DNA from: Imhoffiella purpurea
GTDB lineage: Bacteria > Pseudomonadota > Gammaproteobacteria > Chromatiales > Chromatiaceae
Direction of reading: 5' to 3'
DNA: 64,000 nt
NCBI RefSeq assembly: GCF_000585215.1
Contig: NZ_AONC01000029.1
Span: 62,001-126,000, forward strand
In this document: piece after piece, positions 44,686 through 51,351 of the stretch
Numbering within the stretch: the first letter of the stretch is position 1
How the letters are laid out: the number at the start of each line of letters is the position of its first letter
Notes under the pieces: model-generated
The model's input: only the letters and a program-made list of their open reading frames with translations
Told to the model about the DNA's origin: nothing
Databases searched by the model: none
Position numbers and translations under genes: made by a program

Positions 44686-45375
44686 TCAGGAGCCGTCACT
44701 CCCCTGAATGGGCAGGCTCCACCAGCGCGACAGCCGCTGCTCGGTGCAGCGCCCTGGCAGCGCCTCGTAGTGCGAAATGTCGTTGAACAGCCGCAGCCGG
44801 GCGCGAACCTCGTTGGCGAATTCCAGGATGGTCAGGGCGGCGGGACTCTGATCGAGCCGATCGCGATAGCCTCGCGCGTCGAAGCCCAGCAGGCTGCTGA
44901 TCAGGAGCCGATTCGTGCCCTTGTGGGACACGACGAGCACCGACTGATGACGATGGTTCTGAACGATGCGCCGCATCACCGGCAGGGCGCGCGCGAGCAC
45001 CTGGATACCGGACTCGCCGCCCGCCGGGGCGATCGTCAGGGGATCCTCCTCCCAGGCGTCGTACTCCTCCCGGAAATCGCGCTCGATCTCCTCGCGCGTC
45101 CGCTCCTCCCAGTGCCCGTAGGCGATCTCGCGCAGATCGGGCTCGACCCGAACCTGACAGTCGTGAGGCGCGCCGACGATCCGCGCGGTCTCGATGGTGC
45201 GCCCCATGGGGCTGGCGTAGATGCCGTCGAGCCGGTCGCACTTCAGCCGCTCCGCCAGCGCCGCCGCCTGGCGCCGCCCCTCGTCGGAGAGCGGGACATC
45301 CGTCGACCCGGCGAAACGGTCCTCGGCCGTGAGCTCGGTCGCCCCATGGCGGACGAGATAGATTCGAGTTGGCAT
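44686..45375 (-). CDS. histidine phosphatase family protein
   Basis: The 229-residue protein has the RHG catalytic motif YLVRHGATELTAEDRFAGSTDVPLS at the N terminus. It also has YASPMGRTIETARIVG near 53, LREIAYGHWEERTREEI near 81 and the second catalytic histidine in VLVVSHKGTNRLLIS near 149. It belongs to the cofactor-independent phosphoglycerate-mutase-like branch, which includes sugar- and nucleotide-phosphate phosphatases. The substrate cannot be told. It is divergent from the ABC1 kinase gene across 317 bases. Confidence 0.85.
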   Translation of the reverse strand: MPTRIYLVRHGATELTAEDRFAGSTDVPLSDEGRRQAAALAERLKCDRLDGIYASPMGRTIETARIVGAPHDCQVRVEPDLREIAYGHWEERTREEIERDFREEYDAWEEDPLTIAPAGGESGIQVLARALPVMRRIVQNHRHQSVLVVSHKGTNRLLISSLLGFDARGYRDRLDQSPAALTILEFANEVRARLRLFNDISHYEALPGRCTEQRLSRWWSLPIQGSDGS

Positions 45376-45692
45376 GCTTGCTCCTCCTCCAGGCGTGGTG
45401 ATCCGTGCATAGTATCGTCACAGGTTGTGACGAGAGTCCGTATATGCCACCCGATCGCGGATCCTCCAACGCTGGATCGAGACGGACTGGATCGACACAC
45501 CCGAGGGCGAGCGTCTCGACATTCTGGCGGCCCTCTATTGTCATTGCCCCGGATCCGAGGTCACCGCTAGTCTTGCACCCGACCGCCGGCGCTGACGTCT
45601 TCCGCACGACCTCTTGCCGTCAGCCGCCGGATTCAGGCCCGGCGCCATGTGCGCAAGCGGCCGGCATTCTCGACATCTGTCCAGGAGACGCC
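45376..45692. other. divergent intergenic region containing an antitoxin-gene scrap
   Basis: This region separates the histidine phosphatase and ABC1-kinase genes. Bases 45479-45537 read as a fragment of a higA-like gene and are listed separately. The rest shows no gene. CCAGGAGACGCC before 45693 gives the ABC1 gene a good ribosome site. Confidence 0.5.
45479..45537 (+). pseudogene. fragment of a HigA-type antitoxin gene
   Basis: In frame from 45479 the sequence reads ETDWIDTPEGERLDILAAL. The intact higA at 50712 reads AQIDTPEGERLDILVTL. Ten consecutive residues (IDTPEGERLD plus IL) agree, and the DNA differs mainly at third codon positions. No start, toxin gene or helix-turn-helix remains, so this is a relic of a lost higBA-like module. 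Confidence 0.6.
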
Positions 45693-47018
45693 ATGACACA
45701 GGCCCCACTGACAGGCGGTCGCGCCGTCCCGAGCACGCGCCTCGATCGTCTATGGCACCTCGGGCGCGCGACCACCGACCTGGCGGCAGGCATCGGCGTG
45801 CGGGGCCTGATCGATCTCGCCCGGCGCGGGAACGGTCAATCGAACCCCATCGAATTGAGTCCGGAGACCTTTCAGCGCCTCGCCGACCGGCTCGCGCACA
45901 TGCGCGGTGCGGTGATGAAGATGGGCCAGCTCATGTCCATGGACGGATCGGACGCGCTCACGCCCGAAGCCGCCGCCATCTTGGGCGCCCTGTGCAATCG
46001 CGCCGAACCCATGCCGCTCAGCCAGCTCGCGCCCCTGCTCGAGACCGAATACGGAAAGGACTGGAATCGGCGCTTCCGGCGCTTCGGCTTCAACCCGGTC
46101 GCGGCGGCATCCATCGGTCAGGTGCATCGGGCGGAAACCGCGGACGGCCGCCATCTGGCGCTGAAGATCCAGTTCCCCGGCGTGCGCGAGAGCATCGACA
46201 GCGACATGGACAACCTGAGCCTCCTCAGCCGCGCCATCGGCATGATGCCGAAGGGAATGGACCTCAAACCGATGCTCGACGAGGCCCGCCGCCAGCTGCA
46301 CCAGGAGGCCGACTACGCGGCCGAGGCCGACGCGCTGGACGCCTATCGCCGTCTCGTCGGCGACGGTGCCGACTTCCTCGTCCCCGCGGTGCATCGAGAC
46401 TTCAGCACCGGGCGCATCCTGGCCATGGATTTCGCCGAGGGCATCCCGATCGACCGGCTGGCCGAGACGGCCTTCACCCGCGAGGAGCGCGATCGCGCCG
46501 CCAACCTCGTCATGACGCTCGTCCTGCGCGAACTGTTCGAATTCAGTCTCGTGCAGACCGACCCGAACTTCGGCAATTTTCTCTATCAGACCGACACCGG
46601 GCGCGTCGTGCTGCTGGACTTCGGCGCCACCCACCCGGTCCCGCCGGCCATCGTCTCCGGCTATCGCGACCTGATCCGGGCCGCGATGGCGGAAAACCGC
46701 GAGGCCATGCACGAGAGCGCGATCGCGCTTGGCTTCGCCCGCGAGGACGCGCCGCGCGAACAGGTCGAGGCGATGCTCGACCTCATGCGTCTGTCGAGCG
46801 AGATGATGCGGCACCAGGGACTCTACGACTTCGGCGCATCCGACCTGTTCAAGCGCATCTACGATCGCGGCCAGCAGCTCTATGAAGAGGGCGCCTTCAG
46901 CCAGCTACCCGATCCGTCCAGCATGTTTCTATACCGCAAGTTCCTAGGCGCCTTCATGCTCTGCCGTCGGCTGCGGGCGCGCGTGGACCTGCCGCTCCTG
47001 CTCGACCCCTATCTGTAG
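45693..47018 (+). CDS. ABC1/AarF (UbiB-like) atypical kinase
   Basis: The 441-residue protein carries the family motifs: KxGQ (GAVMKMGQLMSMDG) near residue 72, the Ala-rich loop plus ExD-like FNPVAAASIGQVHRAET near 140, LALKIQFPGV near 160, catalytic-loop-like QTDPNFGNFLY near 290 and DFG (VVLLDFGATH) near 310. Relatives support ubiquinone synthesis (UbiB, Coq8) or other lipid-linked processes and mainly act as ATPases. It is shorter than UbiB and has no C-terminal membrane helices, so it is a paralogue. ATG 45693 has AGGAG 7 bases upstream. Confidence 0.87.
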   Translation: MTQAPLTGGRAVPSTRLDRLWHLGRATTDLAAGIGVRGLIDLARRGNGQSNPIELSPETFQRLADRLAHMRGAVMKMGQLMSMDGSDALTPEAAAILGALCNRAEPMPLSQLAPLLETEYGKDWNRRFRRFGFNPVAAASIGQVHRAETADGRHLALKIQFPGVRESIDSDMDNLSLLSRAIGMMPKGMDLKPMLDEARRQLHQEADYAAEADALDAYRRLVGDGADFLVPAVHRDFSTGRILAMDFAEGIPIDRLAETAFTREERDRAANLVMTLVLRELFEFSLVQTDPNFGNFLYQTDTGRVVLLDFGATHPVPPAIVSGYRDLIRAAMAENREAMHESAIALGFAREDAPREQVEAMLDLMRLSSEMMRHQGLYDFGASDLFKRIYDRGQQLYEEGAFSQLPDPSSMFLYRKFLGAFMLCRRLRARVDLPLLLDPYL

Positions 47019-47438
47019 GACGGCCGAGAGACCGCCATCGGCCGGTTTCGCCACCAACGGACTGGCGGAACCGCTCGCCCTGGACGACGAGGGGCACCGT
47101 CCCAGCGCCGGAGCGCGGCCGTTCCACCGGCAAGGGCTGCAGCATCAAGCTCTATGCGGTTGATGCGGCACGGGATGGCGCAATCTTGCGAGGAATGGGG
47201 CAGAGAGAAATATAAGGGCGCGATTCAACGGCATCTGCGCTGGCTTTCGAGATCTGCACCCATGTCTTGCCATTTCTCGCGCTGCGCCGTCTCGAACGCG
47301 CGGCGACGGGCGGCATCGATCGGTCGTCACCTTCAACATTCAGACTGCGGCACTGATGTTGCCCCGTTGGCGCCGGAACGGGAGTCCGGACGCCGAACGG
47401 CGCGGATCACGGACGACGCAGTTTGGAAGGAGCCCCCC
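47019..47438. other. intergenic region before zwf with a degraded repeat
   Basis: The 420 bases hold no convincing gene. At 47156-47201 is a degraded copy of the relic also seen at 50056 and 51110 (GCGGTTGATGCGGCA, then GCGAGGAATG). The zwf promoter should lie in the right half. A good ribosome site AAGGAG precedes 47439. Confidence 0.5.
47156..47201 (+). repeat. degraded copy of the RLxRxGMA relic
   Basis: Read in one frame it gives [14 protein letters not shown], close to the end of the relic at 49934-50095 (ERLTRQGMA). The flanking GCGAGGAATG is shared with the copy at 51110. It has no full coding capacity. Confidence 0.5.
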
Positions 47439-48980
47439 ATGCAGCAGCGATTGAGTTCCGAAAACGCCCCACCCGCCCCGCCGAACGTGATGATCATCTT
47501 CGGCGCCGGCGGCGATCTCACCAAGCGCAAGCTCGTCCCCGCGCTCTTCCATCTGTTCCACGGGCGTCTGCTGCCCGAGACCTTCGCGGTGGTCGGACTC
47601 GACCGCCTGGACATCGATGACGTCGGCTTCCGCGCGATGATGGGCGAGGAGGTCAAGAAGCACGTCGGCTCGGCCTGGGATCAGGCGACCTGGGCTCGAC
47701 TATGCGAGCGCATCCACTACATGCGCTGCAACTTCCTCGAAGAGGCGAGCTATATCGAACTGTGCGAGCGCCTGACGCACATCGACGCCGAGCGCGGCAC
47801 CGACGGCAACTATCTGTTCTATCTCGCGGTACCGCCGTCGCTGTTCGGCGACATCACCCGCCACCTCGGCACCGTCGGACTCACCGCCGAGACCCCGAAC
47901 GACTGGCGCCGTGTGATCATCGAGAAGCCGTTCGGCACCGACCTGGAATCCGCCCAGGAACTCAACCGGATGCTCCACGAGACCCTCGACGAGGATCAGA
48001 TCTACCGCATCGACCACTATCTGGGAAAGGAGACCGTGCAGAACATCATGGTCTTCCGCTTCGCCAACGCCTTCATCGAGCCACTGTGGAACCGCCAGCA
48101 CATCGATCACGTGCAGATCACGGTGGCCGAGTCGGTCGGCGTCGAGCACCGCGGCGAGTACTACGACAAGGCCGGCGCACTGCGCGACATGATCCCAAAC
48201 CACCTGCTGGTGCTGCTCGGTTTCCTCGCCATGGAACCGCCGAACTCCTTCGACTCGCAGGCGGTGCGCGACGAGATCAACAAGGTGCTCGACGCCATAC
48301 AGCCGTTGACGCCCGAACAGGTGCTGACCCACGCCGTGCGCGGCCAGTACGACGCCGGCACCATACCCGACGGCGAAAAGGTCCCCGCCTATCGCTCCTC
48401 GCCCGGCGTCGACGCCAAGTCCGGAACCGAGACCTTCGCCGCGCTCAAGCTCACCATGGACAACTGGCGCTGGGCCGGCGTGCCCTTCTATCTGCGTACC
48501 GGCAAGCGACTCAACGCCCAGTACACCGAGATCGTCATCCAGTTCAAACGTGCCCCCAAGATCATGTTCAAGGACACCGATGTCGACCAGATCTCGCCCG
48601 ACATGCTGGTCCTGCGCATCCAGCCCAACGAGGGCATCCAGATGAGTTTCGGCGCCAAGGTCCCAGGGCCGCGGATGCGGGTCGGCACCGTCAACATGGA
48701 CTTCTGCTATGCCGACTACTTCGGCAACGCGCCCGCCACCGGTTACGAGACCCTGATCTACGACTGCATGAACGGGGACGCCACGCTCTTCAAACACGCC
48801 GAGACCGTCGAGAAGGGCTGGGAGATCGTCGAATCGGTACAGGACGTCTGGTCCGCCCTGCCCGCCCGCGAATTCCCGAACTATGCCCCCGGCACCTGGG
48901 GACCCTCCGCCGCCGGCGACCTGCTCAAGAACGACGGACGTCAATGGCGGCGCATCCTCACGCCCGGCCAGGGCACCTGA
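47439..48980 (+). CDS. zwf: glucose-6-phosphate dehydrogenase
   Basis: The 513-residue enzyme has the nucleotide-binding start [21 protein letters not shown] near residue 18 and the active-site motif [21 protein letters not shown] near 190, with its catalytic histidine and lysine. It also has typical [12 protein letters not shown] and [14 protein letters not shown] blocks. It converts glucose 6-phosphate to 6-phosphogluconolactone and makes NADPH. ATG 47439 was chosen because AAGGAG lies 8 bases before it and the length is then normal for the family. No pgl or edd gene is adjacent. Confidence 0.96.
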   Translation: MQQRLSSENAPPAPPNVMIIFGAGGDLTKRKLVPALFHLFHGRLLPETFAVVGLDRLDIDDVGFRAMMGEEVKKHVGSAWDQATWARLCERIHYMRCNFLEEASYIELCERLTHIDAERGTDGNYLFYLAVPPSLFGDITRHLGTVGLTAETPNDWRRVIIEKPFGTDLESAQELNRMLHETLDEDQIYRIDHYLGKETVQNIMVFRFANAFIEPLWNRQHIDHVQITVAESVGVEHRGEYYDKAGALRDMIPNHLLVLLGFLAMEPPNSFDSQAVRDEINKVLDAIQPLTPEQVLTHAVRGQYDAGTIPDGEKVPAYRSSPGVDAKSGTETFAALKLTMDNWRWAGVPFYLRTGKRLNAQYTEIVIQFKRAPKIMFKDTDVDQISPDMLVLRIQPNEGIQMSFGAKVPGPRMRVGTVNMDFCYADYFGNAPATGYETLIYDCMNGDATLFKHAETVEKGWEIVESVQDVWSALPAREFPNYAPGTWGPSAAGDLLKNDGRQWRRILTPGQGT

Positions 48981-49078
48981 TCCCCTCCATCGCACCGCGC
49001 GCCAGCCGAAAGGTCGGCGCGCACACCAACCGCCTCGCACCCGACCTGCTCCGCCGCCGGTTACCGAGGGCCAACCCG

Positions 49079-49273
49079 ATGAACCCAATCGAACCCTATC
49101 GCTCGGCATGCCCCTGGTGCGGCGTCGAACTCGAGCTCAGCATCGAGACCGGCGTCGGCAACCAGATCTACGTCGAAGACTGCCAAGTCTGCTGCTCCCC
49201 CATTCAAGTCGCTGTCGAAGTCGATCCTATCGGCGACCATTTGCACGTCGAACTGACCCGCGAGGGCGGCTGA
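49079..49273 (+). CDS. CPXCG-motif cysteine-rich protein
   Basis: The 64-residue protein MNPIEPYRSACPWCGVELEL with YVEDCQVCCSPIQV has the CPxCG and CxxCC knuckles of a small zinc-ribbon family of unknown function. GAGGG lies about 8 bases before ATG 49079. It follows zwf by about 100 bases on the same strand and marks the left edge of the accessory island. Confidence 0.85.
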   Translation: MNPIEPYRSACPWCGVELELSIETGVGNQIYVEDCQVCCSPIQVAVEVDPIGDHLHVELTREGG

Positions 49274-49319
49274 ACCGAGCGGAGAGAGAAGAAAGGCGAA
49301 AAATAGGGTACTTGATACC

Positions 49320-49622
49320 TCACCCAGTTCGAGTCTTGACGTACTCGCGCACGATGTCGTTGATCCGCGTCTGCCACCCCGGTCCCGTGGCCTTCATCGC
49401 GGCCAGCACGTCGGCATCGAAGCGGATGGTGGTCGAGACCTTGCGCTGCTCTGCGCGAGGACGGCCGAGGCATGCCGTCGGCTTGGCCGCCTCCCATTCC
49501 TCATCGGTCATGGGCCGAGCGTCCGGGTCGGATTCGGCCGCCGCCGTGATGGCGGCGTCTTCTTCCGGAGTGTTGAGGAGAATTTTGCGGCCGTTACGGG
49601 TCGTCAAATACGTCTCGGACAT
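49320..49622 (-). CDS. brnA: BrnA-type antitoxin
   Basis: The 100-residue protein ends in a ribbon-helix-helix-like domain, KVSTTIRFDADVLAAMKATG followed by PGWQTRINDIVREYVKTR, which is the BrnA/DUF4415 pattern. The acidic N terminus (EEDAAITAAAESDPDARPMTDEEW) would mask the toxin. ATG 49622 lies inside the end of brnT, a 29-base overlap typical of the module. It binds and neutralises BrnT and represses the operon in other species. Confidence 0.85.
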   Translation of the reverse strand: MSETYLTTRNGRKILLNTPEEDAAITAAAESDPDARPMTDEEWEAAKPTACLGRPRAEQRKVSTTIRFDADVLAAMKATGPGWQTRINDIVREYVKTRTG

Positions 49623-49881
49623 AGCGGGCTTGCTCCTGGTTGGTGGCCTTGCGCAGGCTGATGATGCGCCGGCCGTCTTCCCGATCCACAAAGGCTACGA
49701 AGTACAGGCGCACACCGTATAACACCAGCGCACATTGGCGCTCTTCCCCGTAGTCTTCACGCGTGTCGGTCCAGACCAACGCAGTGTCCCATTCGATGTC
49801 CGCCGCCAACGCAAGAGAGACGCCATGCTTGGCGCGGTTCCAGGCATCCTTGGTTGGGTCGAAGGAGATATCCACGAACAT
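49594..49881 (-). CDS. brnT: BrnT-type ribonuclease toxin
   Basis: The 95-residue protein has the BrnT pattern: FDPTKDAWNRAKHGVSLALA near the N terminus, GEERQCALVLYGVRLYFVAF in the middle and RIISLRKATNQEQARYV at the end. BrnT is a RelE-like RNase that stops translation. ATG 49881 is the family start. No strong ribosome site is visible, and the DNA just upstream is AT-rich and probably holds the promoter. It lies upstream of and overlaps brnA. Confidence 0.85.
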   Translation of the reverse strand: MFVDISFDPTKDAWNRAKHGVSLALAADIEWDTALVWTDTREDYGEERQCALVLYGVRLYFVAFVDREDGRRIISLRKATNQEQARYVRDVFDDP

Positions 49882-49933
49882 TATTGTAGTAACAAAAATA
49901 TCAGCCAGCGATGTTCGCTGACACCTCCTGGGG

Positions 49934-50095
49934 ATGTATGGCAAAGGAATCGGCGAGCCAGCGGGACCAGCCCGACCTGGAGGGTCGAAGCGTTTTCTTG
50001 GCGATCCTGATGCTGAAACCTGGAATGGTCGGCTGTTTGCCGACTGCGCTTTAGAGATTGCGCTGGAGCGGTTGACGCGGCAAGGAATGGCGTAA
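49934..50095 (+). pseudogene. C-terminal relic of an unidentified coding sequence
   Basis: The frame reads to a TAA at 50093 and ends RLFADCALEIALERLTRQGMA. It has no ribosome site. The last 40 bases recur, with changes, at 47156 and 51110, in each case ending a frame or just before a stop. The gene family was not recognised. It looks like the 3' end of a gene carried by, or repeatedly cut out of, this kind of island. Confidence 0.5.
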
Positions 50096-50170
50096 TTTAG
50101 CGGGAAACGCGAGCAGCGAGGAAGAAACGGGAACTATCCAACAGCAACTGTGACTGGGATTCAAGACCTT

Positions 50171-50285
50171 ACCCTGCCGCCTTCTGACCCTGCCGCCTTC
50201 TGACCCTGCCGGCTGCTGTGCCCTTTCCACCTGACCCTTCCGCCCCTTGACCCTTCCGCCCCTTCTTCCGCCCCTTTCGCTCTAT
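50171..50285. repeat. 16-nt tandem repeat, G-quadruplex-prone on the minus strand
   Basis: Units ACCCTGCCGCCTTCTG (50171, 50187, partial at 50203) and ACCCTTCCGCCCCTTG (50234, 50250 with a changed last base) make two blocks of one 16-nt family. On the minus strand the second block gives runs GGGG-CGGAA-GGG-TCAA-GGGG-CGGAA-GGG, which meets the four-run G-quadruplex rule. The period is not a multiple of three, so it is not protein-coding. Confidence 0.75.
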
Positions 50286-50356
50286 CGACTTGAATATACC
50301 AGGCTCGTGGACAAGCCCCAGACCCGCTTCCAGGTCGAAAATATCGGCCTTGCACA

Positions 50357-50373
50357 AGTCCCAATTCGGGACT
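50357..50373. promoter_or_regulatory. inverted-repeat operator upstream of higBA
   Basis: AGTCCC (50357-50362) and GGGACT (50368-50373) form a perfect dyad around AATTC, 13 bases before the higB start. HigA antitoxins usually repress their own operon through such a site. Confidence 0.55.
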
Positions 50374-50385
50374 AGCCTGTCGAGC

Positions 50386-50688
50386 ATGCGCGTCATCGCC
50401 CTTTCCACTCTCAAGGCATTCTGGGACGAGCAACCGCCATTTCAGGATGCCAAGGAGCCTGCACTCGCTTGGTACCGAGCCACTTGCCGGGCAGATTGGG
50501 CGACACCCGCCGATGTGAAAGCCGATTTCCGAAACGCCAGCATTCTCAAAGACGGTCGTGTCGTATTCAACCTGGGTGGAAACAAGTATCGGCTAGTCGT
50601 TTGGATCAACTACCCCTATCGGGTGGTCTACATCCGCTTCATCGGAACCCACGCCCAATACGACGACATTGACGCCCAAACCATTTGA
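50386..50688 (+). CDS. higB: HigB-type mRNA interferase toxin
   Basis: The 100-residue protein starts MRVIALSTLKAFWDEQPPFQ and carries WYRATCRADWATPADVKADF, FNLGGNKYRLVVWINYPYR and VYIRFIGTHAQYDDIDA. This is the HigB_toxin (RelE-superfamily) pattern. It cuts mRNA on the ribosome. The open frame extends upstream to 50290, but a dyad operator lies there. higA follows after 23 bases. Confidence 0.88.
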   Translation: MRVIALSTLKAFWDEQPPFQDAKEPALAWYRATCRADWATPADVKADFRNASILKDGRVVFNLGGNKYRLVVWINYPYRVVYIRFIGTHAQYDDIDAQTI

Positions 50689-50711
50689 ATCGGAGCAGCC
50701 GTTCGCAACTC

Positions 50712-51086
50712 ATGGACATCAAGCCCATCAAGACCGAAGCCGACTACCGAGCGGCGCTTAGCGACATCGAAAGCCTGATGACGGCCCAGATCGACACGCC
50801 AGAGGGCGAGCGACTCGACATTCTTGTGACCCTGGTGGAAGCCTACGAGCAGCGGAATTTCCCGCTCGATCTACCGGACCCGATAGAAGCCATCAGATTC
50901 CAGATGGAGCAGAAAGGACTGGCACCGAAAGATCTGGAGCCGATGATCGGCCGACCCAATCGCGTCTACGAAATCCTGAACCGCAAGCGCCCACTGACCC
51001 TCAAGATGATCTGGCGTCTGCATCGGGATCTGGGCATTCCCGCAGAAAGCCTGATCAGACCACCTCAGGACACCGCATCGGGGTGA
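50712..51086 (+). CDS. higA: HigA-type antitoxin
   Basis: The 124-residue protein starts MDIKPIKTEADYRAALSDIE. It carries DTPEGERLDILVTLVEAYE and a C-terminal helix-turn-helix (KGLAPKDLEPMIGRPNRVYEILNRKRPLTLKMIWRLHRDLGI region), the YgjM/HigA pattern. It neutralises HigB and represses the operon. A fragment very like its residues 35-50 is found alone at 45479. Confidence 0.88.
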   Translation: MDIKPIKTEADYRAALSDIESLMTAQIDTPEGERLDILVTLVEAYEQRNFPLDLPDPIEAIRFQMEQKGLAPKDLEPMIGRPNRVYEILNRKRPLTLKMIWRLHRDLGIPAESLIRPPQDTASG

Positions 51087-51107
51087 GAGTCAAGTATCTA
51101 GCCCGGA

Positions 51108-51165
51108 ATTGCGCTGGAGCGGTTGACGCACCAGGGTATCGAGTAACCCTGCGAGGAATGCCAAC
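51108..51165 (+). pseudogene. second copy of the IALERL relic
   Basis: ATTGCGCTGGAGCGGTTGAC is identical to the copy at 50057. The frame then reads IALERLTHQGIE and stops at TAA 51144-51146. GCGAGGAATG follows, as in the copy at 47156. Only the last dozen codons remain. Confidence 0.5.
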
Positions 51166-51351
51166 TGTCAAGGAATTCCAGGGGCGTTGGGTCCATCCTC
51201 TTCCTCTCGCGGGGCATCAGCCGAATCGGGATTACTTGGTAGGATGGTTCTAATGATTTGAAAAGGCAGTTTGAAGGCCGGTGACGACCGGGTGATTCGG
51301 CCTCTATGCCACTTGCGTTGAATGTAAGGAATAAATAAGGAACAACAGAAC

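Larger units (their letters stand above)
49882..50385. other. island spacer between brnT and higB
   Basis: This 504-base stretch has no intact gene. From left to right it holds the AT-rich brnTA promoter, a 53-codon relic frame (49934-50095), a G-rich tandem repeat (50171-50285) and the higBA operator (50357-50373). The relic, repeat and operator are listed separately. Confidence 0.6.

Noticed and set aside
50171-50285. Direct repeats as a CRISPR array
   Set aside because: The 16-nt units are adjacent with no unique spacers and no cas genes are in the window.
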